Positions 1 to 8,687 are shown, counted from the first letter of the stretch. The stretch is 64,000 nt of DNA from an uncultured Eubacterium sp. (GCA_945946665.1 CAMEWO010000004.1:62001-126000), one strand, 5' to 3'. Notes: generated from the letters alone by a model not told the origin. Program-made: numbers and translations.

Positions 1-2
1 TT

Positions 3-824
3 AAGAAGTATGATAATTCTAAGGCATCTGGCGTGTTAGACAGTTATAAGGTGGCAGAGCCTAATCCGTCAGAAGTTCCAGGCACATTAAAAAAGCCGGT
101 TGAGCTTACTTTGATTGCCCAGGATGGATGTACGATATATTATACAACTAACGGAGATGAACCAAGCCAGAACAGTACAAGATATACAGAACCTATCAAG
201 ATTGAGAAAGACACGGTTACTATTAAGGCAATAGCTGTTAATAAGATTGGTGTTACTTCTAAGACGGCAATTATGCAGTATACAGTTTCTCTTCAGGCTC
301 CGGAGGCACCTGTTTTTTCTGTTGAAGGAACAATTACTGAAGGAACATTGATTAAGATTAAAAATCTTGAAGAGGGATGTCAGGCATATTATACTGTTGA
401 TGGAACTACACCTACGGCTAATTCCATAATATATCAGAATGGAATTGATCTGAAAGCTGGTAATTATGTAGTTTCCGTAGTTATTATTAATAAATCAAAT
501 CTTTCAAGTCCGATAACAAGAAAGAATATTACTGTTAAAGCTGGAATGAATTATACTTATGCTGAAGCACAGAGTATTCTTGTGGCGAGAATGAAAGAAT
601 TAAACATCCTAAATTCTAATGGTAAATTTAGTGTAGGTGGTGGAACACCTGAGTTTGAGTATCTTTCAAAGAAATTAATCAATGGAATAGAGATGTATTA
701 CATAAGACTTGATGTTTCCGACGGAACATCTGTAAAAGATGAATATTACGGCGTATCAGTTAAGGAAGGCAAGTGTTATAAGATAACAGGAACCGGAATG
801 AACCTTGTTGCCGTTGAATATTAA
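3..824 (+). CDS. C-terminal part of a protein with chitobiase-like repeats (5' partial)
   Basis: The reading frame is open to the left edge, so the gene starts outside the window; the GTG at 33 is only an internal codon. Two similar beta-sandwich repeats are visible, marked by YYTTNGDEPS and YYTVDGTTPT, each followed by a stretch ending in an I-K-A/V-V-I strand. This is the signature of the chitobiase/beta-hexosaminidase C-terminal domain (CHB_HEX_C type), common in secreted and surface proteins of Lachnospiraceae. The last ~80 residues form a separate domain, unrecognised, rich in Tyr and Val. The catalytic or anchoring part, if any, lies upstream and cannot be seen. Function is therefore unknown; an extracytoplasmic location is inferred from the repeat type only. 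Confidence 0.8.
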   Translation, partial: KKYDNSKASGVLDSYKVAEPNPSEVPGTLKKPVELTLIAQDGCTIYYTTNGDEPSQNSTRYTEPIKIEKDTVTIKAIAVNKIGVTSKTAIMQYTVSLQAPEAPVFSVEGTITEGTLIKIKNLEEGCQAYYTVDGTTPTANSIIYQNGIDLKAGNYVVSVVIINKSNLSSPITRKNITVKAGMNYTYAEAQSILVARMKELNILNSNGKFSVGGGTPEFEYLSKKLINGIEMYYIRLDVSDGTSVKDEYYGVSVKEGKCYKITGTGMNLVAVEY

Positions 825-846
825 ATATACTGAAAGGGGTACTACA

Positions 847-1728
847 ATGTATAAGATTTTAAAATCTGAAAAACTGGCAGATAAGATTTATCTTATGGAA
901 GTGGAAGCACCAAGAGTTGCCAAGCATTGCCAGCCAGGACAGTTCATCATTGTTAAGATGGACGAAAAGGGAGAAAGAATCCCATTAACAATTTGTGATT
1001 ATGACAGAGAGAAGGGAACAGTTACAATTGTCTTCCAGACAGTTGGTGTGTCTACCACTAAGATGGCAGAACTTAAAGCGGGCGACTATTTCTCGGATTT
1101 TGTAGGCCCACTTGGATGTGCATCTGAGCTGATCGAGACTGACATTGAAGAACTTAAGAAGAAGAAAATCGTGTTTATAGCCGGCGGTGTCGGAACAGCT
1201 CCTGTATATCCACAGGTTAAGTGGCTTCATGAACATGGTGTTGATGCAGATGTTATCGTAGGTGCTAAGACCAAAGATATGCTTATTCTTGAGAAACAGA
1301 TGGAAGCAGTTGCAGGTAACCTTTATGTTACAACTGACGATGGCAGCTATGTGCGTAAAGGTATGGGTACTGATGTACTTAAGGACCTTGTTAATAATCA
1401 GGGTAAGACATATGATCTCTGTATTGCAATCGGACCATTGATTATGATGAAGTTCGTATGTCTTTTAACTAAAGAACTTGGTATTCCAACAGTTGTAAGC
1501 ATGAATCCTATTATGGTTGATGGAACCGGTATGTGTGGTGCATGCAGACTTCAGGTTGGTGATGAGATTAAGTTTGCCTGTGTAGACGGACCAGAATTTG
1601 ATGGACACAAGGTTGACTTCGATCAGGCTATGAAGCGTCAGCAGATGTATAAGACTGAGGAGGGAAGAGCAATGCTTAAACTCCAAGAAGGTGATACACA
1701 TCATGGTGGATGCGGTAATTGCAACTAA
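847..1728 (+). CDS. nfnA: NfnA-type ferredoxin:NADP oxidoreductase alpha subunit
   Basis: A 293-residue flavoprotein of the FNR / dihydroorotate dehydrogenase electron-transfer family. The N-terminal beta-barrel FAD domain is followed by an NAD-binding half (GGVGTAPVYP) and a C-terminal [2Fe-2S] cysteine cluster (GMCGACRLQVG, then FACVDG). In the family this subunit takes NADH and, with NfnB, couples NADH plus reduced ferredoxin to reduction of two NADP+. The start is the ATG at 847, preceded by GAAAGGGG at 832-839; the longer in-frame TTG at 805 overlaps the previous gene and lacks a ribosome site. nfnB follows after 20 bases, so the two form one operon. It could instead be named a sulfide dehydrogenase subunit (SudB), which is homologous. 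Confidence 0.9.
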   Translation: MYKILKSEKLADKIYLMEVEAPRVAKHCQPGQFIIVKMDEKGERIPLTICDYDREKGTVTIVFQTVGVSTTKMAELKAGDYFSDFVGPLGCASELIETDIEELKKKKIVFIAGGVGTAPVYPQVKWLHEHGVDADVIVGAKTKDMLILEKQMEAVAGNLYVTTDDGSYVRKGMGTDVLKDLVNNQGKTYDLCIAIGPLIMMKFVCLLTKELGIPTVVSMNPIMVDGTGMCGACRLQVGDEIKFACVDGPEFDGHKVDFDQAMKRQQMYKTEEGRAMLKLQEGDTHHGGCGNCN

Positions 1729-1748
1729 GTTAGGAGGTTAAAGAACAG

Positions 1749-3134
1749 ATGGATGTATTAAAAAAAGTTCCAGTCAGAGAGCAGGCTCCTGATGTAAGAA
1801 ATAAGAATTTTGACGAGGTTTGTCTTGGCTATAACATTGATGAAGCTAAAGAAGAAGCTACAAGATGTATTAATTGTAAGAATGCCAAGTGTATTACAGG
1901 CTGTCCTGTATCTATTAATATCCCTGCATTTATTGCGCAGGTAAAGGATGGCAATATTGAAGAAGCCTATAAGATTATAAGTGAATCAAGTGCTCTTCCT
2001 GCTGTATGTGGTCGTGTATGTCCACAGGAAAGCCAGTGTGAGGGTAAGTGTATCCGAGGAATCAAGGGCGAGGCTATTTCAATTGGTAAGCTTGAGAGAT
2101 TTGTTGCTGATTACGCAAGAGAGAATAATCTCAAGCCAGTAGTTACCGCAGAGAAGAAGAATAAGAAGGTTGCTGTTATTGGTTCAGGTCCTTCAGGTCT
2201 TACATGTGCCGGTGATCTGGCAAAGATGGGATATGATGTTACTATTTTTGAGGCTCTTCATGAGCCAGGTGGAGTACTTGTATATGGTATTCCTGAATTC
2301 CGTCTTCCTAAGAAGACTGTTGTGGCAAGTGAGATTGAGAATGTTAAGGCATTAGGCGTAAAGATTGAGACTAATGTTATTATTGGAAAGTCACTTACAA
2401 TTGATCAGCTTCTTGAGGAAGAAGATTTTGATGCTGTATTTATTGGCTCAGGAGCAGGTCTTCCTAGATTCATGGGAATTCCTGGTGAGAATGCTAATGG
2501 AGTATTCTCTGCTAATGAGTACCTTACAAGAAGTAACCTTATGAAGGCATTCAGAGATGATTATGATACTCCAATTGCAAGATTTAATAAGGTTGCAATC
2601 GTTGGTGGTGGTAATGTTGCTATGGATGCAGCAAGAACTGCTTTAAGACTCGGTGCAGAGGTTCATATCGTATACAGACGTAGTGAGTCAGAACTTCCAG
2701 CCAGAGCAGAAGAGGTTCATCATGCTAAGGAAGAGGGCATTATATTTGACCTTCTTACTAATCCAACAGAGATCATTGCAGATGAGAATGGATGGGTTAA
2801 GGGTATGAAGTGTGTTAAGATGGAACTTGGTGAGCCGGATGCTTCAGGCAGACGTAAGCCTGTGGAGATTCCAGGTTCAGAGTTTGTTATGGATCTTGAT
2901 GCAGTTATTATGTCTCTTGGTACATCACCTAACCCACTTATCAGTTCAACAACTAAAGGACTTGAAGTTAATAAGAGAAAGTGTATCGTAGCAGAAGAGG
3001 AGAATGGTGCAACATCTAAGACAGGCGTATATGCCGGTGGTGACGCTGTTACAGGTGCTGCTACAGTTATCCTTGCAATGGGTGCAGGAAAAGCTGCTGC
3101 AAAGGGTATCGATGAGTATCTTAGCAATAAGTAA
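1749..3134 (+). CDS. nfnB: NfnB-type NADPH-dependent oxidoreductase (GltD-like) beta subunit
   Basis: A 461-residue protein of the glutamate synthase small-subunit family. The N-terminal third has the two [4Fe-4S] cysteine sets (CINCKNAKCITGCP and CGRVCPQESQCEGKC). Two Rossmann dinucleotide motifs follow: VAVIGSGPSGLTCAG for FAD near residue 140 and VAIVGGGNVAMDAAR for NADPH near 285. It ends with AGGDAVTGAATVI, typical of the family. No glutamate synthase large subunit is nearby, and the partner is nfnA, which favours the bifurcating transhydrogenase over glutamate synthesis. The ribosome site TAGGAGG is at 1731-1737. The operon ends at a hairpin just downstream. A SudA-like role remains possible. 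Confidence 0.9.
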   Translation: MDVLKKVPVREQAPDVRNKNFDEVCLGYNIDEAKEEATRCINCKNAKCITGCPVSINIPAFIAQVKDGNIEEAYKIISESSALPAVCGRVCPQESQCEGKCIRGIKGEAISIGKLERFVADYARENNLKPVVTAEKKNKKVAVIGSGPSGLTCAGDLAKMGYDVTIFEALHEPGGVLVYGIPEFRLPKKTVVASEIENVKALGVKIETNVIIGKSLTIDQLLEEEDFDAVFIGSGAGLPRFMGIPGENANGVFSANEYLTRSNLMKAFRDDYDTPIARFNKVAIVGGGNVAMDAARTALRLGAEVHIVYRRSESELPARAEEVHHAKEEGIIFDLLTNPTEIIADENGWVKGMKCVKMELGEPDASGRRKPVEIPGSEFVMDLDAVIMSLGTSPNPLISSTTKGLEVNKRKCIVAEEENGATSKTGVYAGGDAVTGAATVILAMGAGKAAAKGIDEYLSNK

Positions 3135-3153
3135 TTTGATAATAGTTGATATT

Positions 3154-3190
3154 AAAAAGCTTTGGCGGATTATTCCGTCAAAGCTTTTTT
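3154..3190. terminator. Bidirectional intrinsic terminator after nfnAB
   Basis: A 16-base arm (3154-3169) starting AAAAAGCTTTGG pairs with 3174-3189 across the loop TTAT, with one wobble. The arms begin with A-runs and end with T-runs, so the hairpin can stop transcription from both sides. It sits between the convergent nfnB and the minus-strand gene ending at 3244. Confidence 0.85.
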
Positions 3191-3243
3191 AGAAGTTAAT
3201 ATTATTGAAAAAGTAAATGTAGCTGTAACTAATCTATACTGGT

Positions 3244-3825
3244 TTAGTTAAATAATTCGTCAATATACTGGTCAGTTACATCCTGGATATATTCATCGCT
3301 AAAATCAGGAAATTCATTCTTAACGCATTTTTTAAGGAAATCACTTCTCTCGAAGTATTTCATTTCCTCGCTTAAATCATCACCTGAATATGATTCTTCG
3401 ATTAACTGGGCAGGTGCATTATCTTTAAGCCACTCCATAACCTTTATAGTGTTATCTTTTTCGATTTCAGCATCTTTTTTGTCTTTTCTTGATGCTTTGA
3501 ATGACAGAATACCAACTATGATAAAGGCAATAAACATGCCGCCTAATACACAGCTCATTAGAATTCCTGAAGCATTTTTAAGATTGAAAAATTTAAGAAT
3601 ACCTATATCATTAAGAATAACAACAACTAATCCTGCAATTCCGCAAACAAGGAATGTAACAGCAGTGGAGAAATTATCTTTGTACCTGTCATTAGATTTT
3701 TCATAATTATTTCCGGAAGTAAGGTCGGAAAGAACATCAAAATCTTTCTCTGCATCATTCTTTACGTCCTGATAAGTCTCCTTTGTTTCGGTATTGTCTG
3801 TCTTTTCAAGTTCTTCCTGTGACAT
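3244..3825 (-). CDS. Small two-helix membrane protein, unknown function
   Basis: I do not recognise this family. From the chosen start the protein is 193 residues: a hydrophilic acidic N-terminus of about 55 residues, two membrane helices (VTFLVCGIAGLVVVILND and ILMSCVLGGMFIAFIIVG), and a ~75-residue soluble C-terminus rich in Glu, Asp and Phe. The frame is open up to an ATG at 3903, but I prefer the ATG at 3825. It has AGAAGG five bases upstream. The extra 26 codons include GCG, CGG and CGC triplets that are rare in this genome, and they coincide with a long hairpin at 3839-3884. The gene stands alone, convergent with nfnB and divergent from thiN. Confidence 0.65.
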   Translation of the reverse strand: MSQEELEKTDNTETKETYQDVKNDAEKDFDVLSDLTSGNNYEKSNDRYKDNFSTAVTFLVCGIAGLVVVILNDIGILKFFNLKNASGILMSCVLGGMFIAFIIVGILSFKASRKDKKDAEIEKDNTIKVMEWLKDNAPAQLIEESYSGDDLSEEMKYFERSDFLKKCVKNEFPDFSDEYIQDVTDQYIDELFN

Positions 3826-3838
3826 ATTATCCTTCTTT

Positions 3839-3884
3839 CTGCGCACGCATAATGATGATGAATTATTCTGTGCCCGGTGCGCAG
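3839..3884 (-). other. Hairpin in the likely leader of the minus-strand membrane protein gene
   Basis: CTGCGCAC (3839-3846) and GTGCGCAG (3877-3884) are perfect inverted repeats 30 bases apart, with a further inner ATAAT/ATTAT pairing. On the minus strand the stem ends a few bases before the ribosome site AGAAGG. It could act as a leader structure, or as a DNA operator. Confidence 0.5.
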
Positions 3885-3910
3885 GACACTGATTAAGATT
3901 CATAACAGAT

Positions 3911-3939
3911 TTGTAATTGTAATAAAAGTAGAATATAAT
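3911..3939 (+). promoter_or_regulatory. SigA-type promoter for thiN
   Basis: TTGTAA at 3911-3916 and TATAAT at 3934-3939 with a 17-base spacer. The start point would lie near 3946, giving a leader of about 80 bases. This is too short for a thiamine pyrophosphate riboswitch, and no CTGAGA motif is present. Confidence 0.6.
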
Positions 3940-4026
3940 AAATCTGCATTATGTTAATTATTTAGAGTATATCTAATAAATGTGAAAAAATAAAGAAAAA
4001 AATATAAAAGGGAGCATAATTTACAG

Positions 4027-4704
4027 TTGAGTATGGTTAGAAAAGGGAATGTTTTAGTTTTAAGTGGCGGAACTATTGATGGCGAGTGGTTAAAGGAATG
4101 GCTATGCCATAATGAAATAGGGTATTGTATTGCTGCGGACAAGGGATTGGAGACAGCTTACAGATATAATATACCAGTGGATTTTATACTTGGGGATTAT
4201 GATTCTATAGACAGAAATGTTCTTGATGTATACAGGAACAATACTGATATGGTGACATATAATCCTGAAAAAGATTATACAGATACACATCTTGCACTTA
4301 AAAAGGGCATTGAAGTCATAAAATCATCAGGATATATTGACGACATATGTCTGTATGTTGCAGGGGCAACAGGGACTCGTCTCGACCATACACTTACCAA
4401 TATATGTGTACTTAATGAAGCACTACAGGCAGGAGTTAAGGCATTTATGATAGATAAGTTTAACAAGATATATATAGAGGACAAGACATTTATAATAAAA
4501 AAAATATCCCAATATGGAGAGTTCGTATCATTTATTCCGATGACAGAGGAAGTGAAACTATCAATCAGTGGAATGAAATATAATCTGGACAATTATTTGC
4601 TTAATCAGGGAAGCAGCATATGCCAGTCTAATGAAATAACAGAAAATGAGGCTGTTATTTCATTAGATAAAGGCAGACTTATTGTAATAGAATCCAGGGA
4701 TTAA
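4027..4704 (+). CDS. thiN: Thiamine pyrophosphokinase
   Basis: A 225-residue protein matching thiamine pyrophosphokinase, which transfers pyrophosphate from ATP to thiamine to make the cofactor TPP. The family motifs are all visible: LSGGTIDGEW at the N-terminus, DFILGDYDSID near residue 60, KDYTDTHLAL near 82, and GATGTRLDHTLTN near 118. The C-terminal ~70 residues are the smaller beta-sandwich domain. Two starts are possible, TTG at 4027 and ATG at 4033. AGGGAG at 4009-4014 is 12 bases from the TTG and 18 from the ATG, so the TTG is preferred. It appears to be a single-gene unit, because a new promoter precedes the next gene. Confidence 0.92.
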   Translation: MSMVRKGNVLVLSGGTIDGEWLKEWLCHNEIGYCIAADKGLETAYRYNIPVDFILGDYDSIDRNVLDVYRNNTDMVTYNPEKDYTDTHLALKKGIEVIKSSGYIDDICLYVAGATGTRLDHTLTNICVLNEALQAGVKAFMIDKFNKIYIEDKTFIIKKISQYGEFVSFIPMTEEVKLSISGMKYNLDNYLLNQGSSICQSNEITENEAVISLDKGRLIVIESRD

Positions 4705-4741
4705 AATTTTGGTAAATTAATTGTAAATATTGTTATTTTGC

Positions 4742-4769
4742 TTGCATTTATAACGCATATTGATATAAA
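4742..4769 (+). promoter_or_regulatory. Promoter of the decarboxylase operon
   Basis: TTGCAT at 4742-4747, then 16 bases, then TATAAA at 4764-4769, with TG at 4761-4762 giving an extended -10 element. It lies between thiN and the first carboxyltransferase gene. Confidence 0.5.
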
Positions 4770-4807
4770 ATAGACGAAGTAAGTTTTAAATTAATTAGGA
4801 GGTTTCG

Positions 4808-6262
4808 ATGATGAGTAACGCAACATCGGCGTCAGCTAGAAGTAGAATTGAGTCTATTCTTGATGACAATAGTTTTGTTGAAATCGGAGCTGGTGTGAAA
4901 GCCAGAGCCACAGATTTTAACTTAACAGCTAAGAATACTCTTTCTGACGGTGTAATAACCGGATACGGAGTAATTAATGGTAATCTTGTGTATGTATACA
5001 GCCAGGATGCATCTGTTATGAACGGTACAATTGGTGAAATGCATGCGAAGAAGATAGCTGGCTTGTATGATATGGCCATGAAGATGGCTGCTCCAGTAAT
5101 TGGTCTTATTGACTGCGCTGGTATTAGACTCCAGGAAGCTACAGATGCTTTAGCTGGTTTTGGTTTAGTTTATAAGAAGATGACTGAGGCTTCAGGGGTA
5201 ATTCCACAGATTACAGCTGTTTATGCCAATTGTGGTGGTGGACTTGCAGTTCTTACAGGTCTTTCTGATTTTACATTTATGGAAGAAAAGAGTGGCAAGC
5301 TTTATGTTAACACTCCTAATGCCCTTGAAGGTAATTATACTGAAAAGCTTGATACAGCAAGTGCTAAGTTCCAGGCTGAATCAGGCATGGTCGATTTTGT
5401 TGGGGATGAGGATACAATCGCTAACGGAATAAGACAGCTGGTATCTATTCTCCCTGCTAATAATGAGGGTGATATCTATTCTGTTGAGTCTTCTGATGAT
5501 CTTAACAGGGTATGTCCTGATATGGCAGCTGAAATCGCTGACCCTGCTCTTGCATTAGCAGATATTTCTGATGATAATCTTTTTGTTGAGGTTAAGTCAG
5601 CATATGCCAAGGAGATGGTTACTGGATTTATCCAGATCGATGGTGCTACAGTTGGTGCCGTTGCTAACAGAACAGCAATTTTTGATGAGAATGGTGAGAA
5701 GGCAGAGGAATTTGAACCTGTATTAACAGTTAATGGTGCATATAAGGCTGCTGATTTTGTTAATTTCTGTAATGCATTCGAGATTCCAGTTGTTTCTTTG
5801 ACAGCTGTTAAGGGATTTGAAGCCAGTGTAAGAAGCGAGAAGTCTATTGCAAAGGCTGTTGCTAAGCTTACATATGCGTTTGCTAATGCAGATGTTCCTA
5901 AGGTTAATGTAATAGTTGGAGAGGCATATGGAAGTGCCTATGTATCAATGAATTCTAAGTCTATCGGCGCTGATATGACATATGCATGGCCAACAGCAAG
6001 CATTGGAATGATGGATGCAGAGCTTGCAGCTAAGATTATGTATGCAGATGAGATAGCTTCATCTTCTGACGTAGCTGCAACAGTAAGCGAAAAGGCTGCT
6101 GAATATGCTTCATTACAGTCAAGTGTAGAATCAGCTGCAGCAAGGGGATATGTTGATACAATCATTAATCCTGAAGATACAAGAAAGTACATTGCTGCAT
6201 CTTTAGAGATGCTTTATAGGAAGAGTGAAATCAGATTTGATAAAAAGCATGGTACTGTATAA
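4808..6262 (+). CDS. Acyl-CoA carboxyltransferase subunit (MmdA/PccB-like, divergent)
   Basis: A 484-residue protein with the two crotonase-like halves of a carboxyltransferase (ACCA/ACCB type). Family landmarks are ILDDNSFVEIG, GVITGYGVINGNLVYVYSQD, GEMHAKKI and the tail DKKHGTV. Relatives move the carboxyl group between biotin and an acyl-CoA (methylmalonyl-, propionyl- or glutaconyl-CoA). It is shorter than typical MmdA (about 510 residues) and the usual D-S-G-G-A-R-I-Q-E oxyanion segment reads DCAGIRLQEATDA here, so the substrate cannot be named. TAGGAGG at 4796-4802 precedes tandem ATGs at 4808 and 4811. It is first in an operon with a gamma-like lipoprotein, a biotin carrier, a beta pump subunit and an OadA-like carboxyltransferase. 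Confidence 0.85.
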   Translation: MMSNATSASARSRIESILDDNSFVEIGAGVKARATDFNLTAKNTLSDGVITGYGVINGNLVYVYSQDASVMNGTIGEMHAKKIAGLYDMAMKMAAPVIGLIDCAGIRLQEATDALAGFGLVYKKMTEASGVIPQITAVYANCGGGLAVLTGLSDFTFMEEKSGKLYVNTPNALEGNYTEKLDTASAKFQAESGMVDFVGDEDTIANGIRQLVSILPANNEGDIYSVESSDDLNRVCPDMAAEIADPALALADISDDNLFVEVKSAYAKEMVTGFIQIDGATVGAVANRTAIFDENGEKAEEFEPVLTVNGAYKAADFVNFCNAFEIPVVSLTAVKGFEASVRSEKSIAKAVAKLTYAFANADVPKVNVIVGEAYGSAYVSMNSKSIGADMTYAWPTASIGMMDAELAAKIMYADEIASSSDVAATVSEKAAEYASLQSSVESAAARGYVDTIINPEDTRKYIAASLEMLYRKSEIRFDKKHGTV

Positions 6263-6279
6263 TATAGGAGTAGAACAAT

Positions 6280-7104
6280 ATGAAGAAGATTAATTTTAAG
6301 AAATTCTCATTGTTGTTATGCATGATTGCCTGTATGTTAACATTTACAGCCTGCACAGACCAGATTTCAACTGACGACGTTAAGCTTTCAGCTAAGGCTA
6401 ATAAACTGTCCGAAGTTGAAGAAAGTATTGAAAAGTGGTCTGTAGACATTATAACATACCTTGACAAAACCTCTGATGAGGATATAAAGGAAGATGCAGC
6501 CAGTGCATCAGGTCTTGGTGATGTGAATGGCAATTATTACATTGTTAACCTTGATGATGGCATTAATGCTGCAACAGTAGAGTTTTATAACAGTTGGATT
6601 AAGTCAAGAAGCGATTTAGGTTCTCTTGTTTCTATCAATCAGGGAACTATACAGCTTAGTAAGGATACTGGAACTCTTTGTTCTGTGACAGTAGTTGCGA
6701 CATATGATAAGAGACAGTGTACATTTGAATTTGTATTTGATGATGATTACAACCTGACAAGTGGTGCCATTAACCCAACATACACCACAAGTGAGAAGTT
6801 AGGCAAGGCTGCTCTTAATACAGTAATTGGTATTGGAACAGTATTCGTTGTTCTGGTTTTCATTTCATTTATAATTTCTTTGTTTAAGTACGTTAATGTA
6901 ATTGCGGATAAGCTGTCTGGAAATAAGGCTTCTAAGGAAGAACCTGCAAGTAGCGTTGATAATGCTATTGCACAGATTGTTACCAAGGAAGAGAATGAAG
7001 CAGACGACCTTGAGCTTATTGCAGTTATTACAGCAGCTATTGCTGCATCTGAAGGAACATCATCTGATGGTTTGGTAGTTCGTTCAATTAGAAAGAGAAG
7101 ATAG
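6280..7104 (+). CDS. Lipoprotein fused to an OadG-like decarboxylase gamma subunit
   Basis: The protein has 274 residues. Residues 1-25 are a lipoprotein signal ending in the lipobox LTFTAC (Cys25). Residues ~30-170 form an extracytoplasmic domain rich in beta structure, unrecognised (loosely DUF3887-like). Residues ~182-205 are one membrane helix, and the C-terminal tail (ELIAVITAAIAAS, then LVVRSIRKR) is the ending seen in OadG/MmdD gamma subunits, which bind the carboxyltransferase and assemble the sodium pump. Ordinary gamma subunits are only about 80-120 residues and have no lipoprotein half. It follows the carboxyltransferase after 17 bases with a TAGGAG ribosome site. Confidence 0.8.
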   Translation: MKKINFKKFSLLLCMIACMLTFTACTDQISTDDVKLSAKANKLSEVEESIEKWSVDIITYLDKTSDEDIKEDAASASGLGDVNGNYYIVNLDDGINAATVEFYNSWIKSRSDLGSLVSINQGTIQLSKDTGTLCSVTVVATYDKRQCTFEFVFDDDYNLTSGAINPTYTTSEKLGKAALNTVIGIGTVFVVLVFISFIISLFKYVNVIADKLSGNKASKEEPASSVDNAIAQIVTKEENEADDLELIAVITAAIAASEGTSSDGLVVRSIRKRR

Positions 7105-7135
7105 AGTTATCTCACAAGTTAAGGAGGATATTAAG

Positions 7136-7498
7136 ATGAAGAATTATACAATTACTGTTAATGGTAATGTTTATGATGTTACAGTTGAAGAGGGACAGAC
7201 AAGTGGTGCAGTAAGTGCGCCTGTTAGGGCAGCTGCTCCTAAGGCAGCTCCAGCAAAGCCAGCAGCTCCAGCCGGAGCACAGGGTGCTGTTAAGGTTGAA
7301 GCTCCAATGCAGGGCAAGATTTTAAAGGTTAATGCCACAGCAGGTGCTGCTGTTAAGAAGGGTGATGTTTTAGTTGTTCTTGAGGCTATGAAGATGGAAA
7401 ATGAAATCTGTGCTCCACAGGATGGAACAGTTGCAACAGTTGAGTGTTCAGTTGGTGACTCAGTTGTGACAGGAAAAGTATTAGTTTCATTAAACTAA
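7136..7498 (+). CDS. Biotin carboxyl carrier protein of the decarboxylase
   Basis: A 120-residue protein in three parts: a short beta-rich N-terminus (MKNYTITVNGNVYDVTVEE), an Ala/Pro-rich flexible linker at about residues 28-52, and a biotinyl domain with the biotinylation site EAMKMEN (Lys near residue 86). In the family the biotin carries CO2 between the soluble carboxyltransferase and the membrane beta subunit. It is equivalent to MmdC/GcdC or to the detached tail of OadA. It has an AAGGAGG-type ribosome site and lies between the gamma-like and beta subunit genes. Confidence 0.93.
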   Translation: MKNYTITVNGNVYDVTVEEGQTSGAVSAPVRAAAPKAAPAKPAAPAGAQGAVKVEAPMQGKILKVNATAGAAVKKGDVLVVLEAMKMENEICAPQDGTVATVECSVGDSVVTGKVLVSLN

Positions 7499-7535
7499 TT
7501 CACTATGGTTGAGTCATTAAACTGGAGGTTATAGA

Positions 7536-8687
7536 ATGAGTTACATTATAACAACATTAGGAAACCTCATACAGCAGTCAGCATTCTTTGGTCTGACCTG
7601 GGGCAATTACCTTATGATTGCCATTGCTTTGGTTTTCCTATATCTGGCTATTAAAAAGGGATATGAACCTCTGCTTTTAGTTCCAATTTCATTTGGTATG
7701 CTGCTTGTTAATATGTATCCTGATATTATGTTAACTATTGAGGATTCTGACAACGGCGTAGGAGGTTTATTACATTATTTCTATCTGCTTGATGAGTGGA
7801 GTATTCTTCCTTCACTTATTTTCCTGGGTGTTGGTGCAATGACAGACTTTGGTCCTCTTATTGCTAATCCAAAGAGTTTTTTACTTGGTGCAGCTGCCCA
7901 GATTGGTATATTTACAGCTTATATTCTGGCTATTTTTATGGGATTTCCAGATAAGGCTGCCGCAGCTATTTCTATTATAGGTGGTGCTGATGGACCTACA
8001 TCTATTTTCCTTGCCGGTAAGCTGGGACAGACAAAGTACATGGGACCTATTGCGGTAGCAGCATATTCATATATGTCCCTGGTTCCAATTATCCAGCCAC
8101 CTATTATGAAGGCTCTCACAACTGAGAAGGAAAGAAAGGTTAAGATGGAGCAGTTAAGACCTGTTTCAAAACTTGAGAGAATTCTTTTCCCTATCGTTGT
8201 AACAATTGTGGTAGTACTTATCCTTCCTACAACAGCTCCATTGGTTGGTATGCTTATGTTAGGAAATCTCTTTAAAGAATGTGGAGTTGTTAAGCAGCTT
8301 TCAGAGACAGCTTCTAATGCTTTGATGTACATCGTAGTTATTATCCTTGGTACATCAGTAGGTGCAACTACAAGTGCTGAAGCATTCCTTAATCTTGATA
8401 CATTAAAGATTGTTGCTCTCGGACTTGTTGCATTTGCTGCAGGTACTGCGGCGGGCGTACTGTTTGGTAAGCTGATGTGTAAGGCTACACATGGTAAGGT
8501 TAATCCACTTATTGGTTCTGCTGGTGTATCTGCGGTGCCAATGGCTGCCAGAGTATCCCAGAAGGTTGGTCAGGAAGCAGACCCTTCTAACTTCCTTCTG
8601 ATGCATGCTATGGGACCAAATGTTGCCGGCGTAATCGGTACAGCTGTTGCTGCCGGTACTTTCATGGCTATGTTTGGTGTTATGTAA
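7536..8687 (+). CDS. Sodium ion-translocating decarboxylase beta subunit
   Basis: A 383-residue polytopic membrane protein of the OadB/MmdB/GcdB family. It decarboxylates carboxybiotin in the membrane and couples this to Na+ export. The conserved ion-site segment GGADGPTSIF is present near residue 149, and the C-terminal half has the Asn/Ser-rich family segment ending HAMGPNVAGVIGTAVAAG. The length is normal for this subunit. Its presence makes the operon a membrane-bound ion pump, not a soluble carboxylase or transcarboxylase. The ribosome site CTGGAGG is just upstream of ATG 7536. Confidence 0.95.
   Translation: MSYIITTLGNLIQQSAFFGLTWGNYLMIAIALVFLYLAIKKGYEPLLLVPISFGMLLVNMYPDIMLTIEDSDNGVGGLLHYFYLLDEWSILPSLIFLGVGAMTDFGPLIANPKSFLLGAAAQIGIFTAYILAIFMGFPDKAAAAISIIGGADGPTSIFLAGKLGQTKYMGPIAVAAYSYMSLVPIIQPPIMKALTTEKERKVKMEQLRPVSKLERILFPIVVTIVVVLILPTTAPLVGMLMLGNLFKECGVVKQLSETASNALMYIVVIILGTSVGATTSAEAFLNLDTLKIVALGLVAFAAGTAAGVLFGKLMCKATHGKVNPLIGSAGVSAVPMAARVSQKVGQEADPSNFLLMHAMGPNVAGVIGTAVAAGTFMAMFGVM

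Noticed and set aside
805-846. Longer start of nfnA at TTG 805
   Set aside because: It overlaps the previous gene, has no ribosome site, and family homology begins at ATG 847.
2720-3127. Minus-strand open frame of 135 codons inside nfnB
   Set aside because: It is the antisense shadow of a clear gene, with no ribosome site or homology.
3826-3903. Longer N-terminus of the minus-strand membrane protein with a Cys/His-containing segment
   Set aside because: No ribosome site at 3903, rare codons, and the region is mostly an inverted repeat; a zinc motif is not convincing.
3940-4026. Thiamine pyrophosphate riboswitch before thiN
   Set aside because: The leader is under 90 bases and lacks the CTGAGA core motif.
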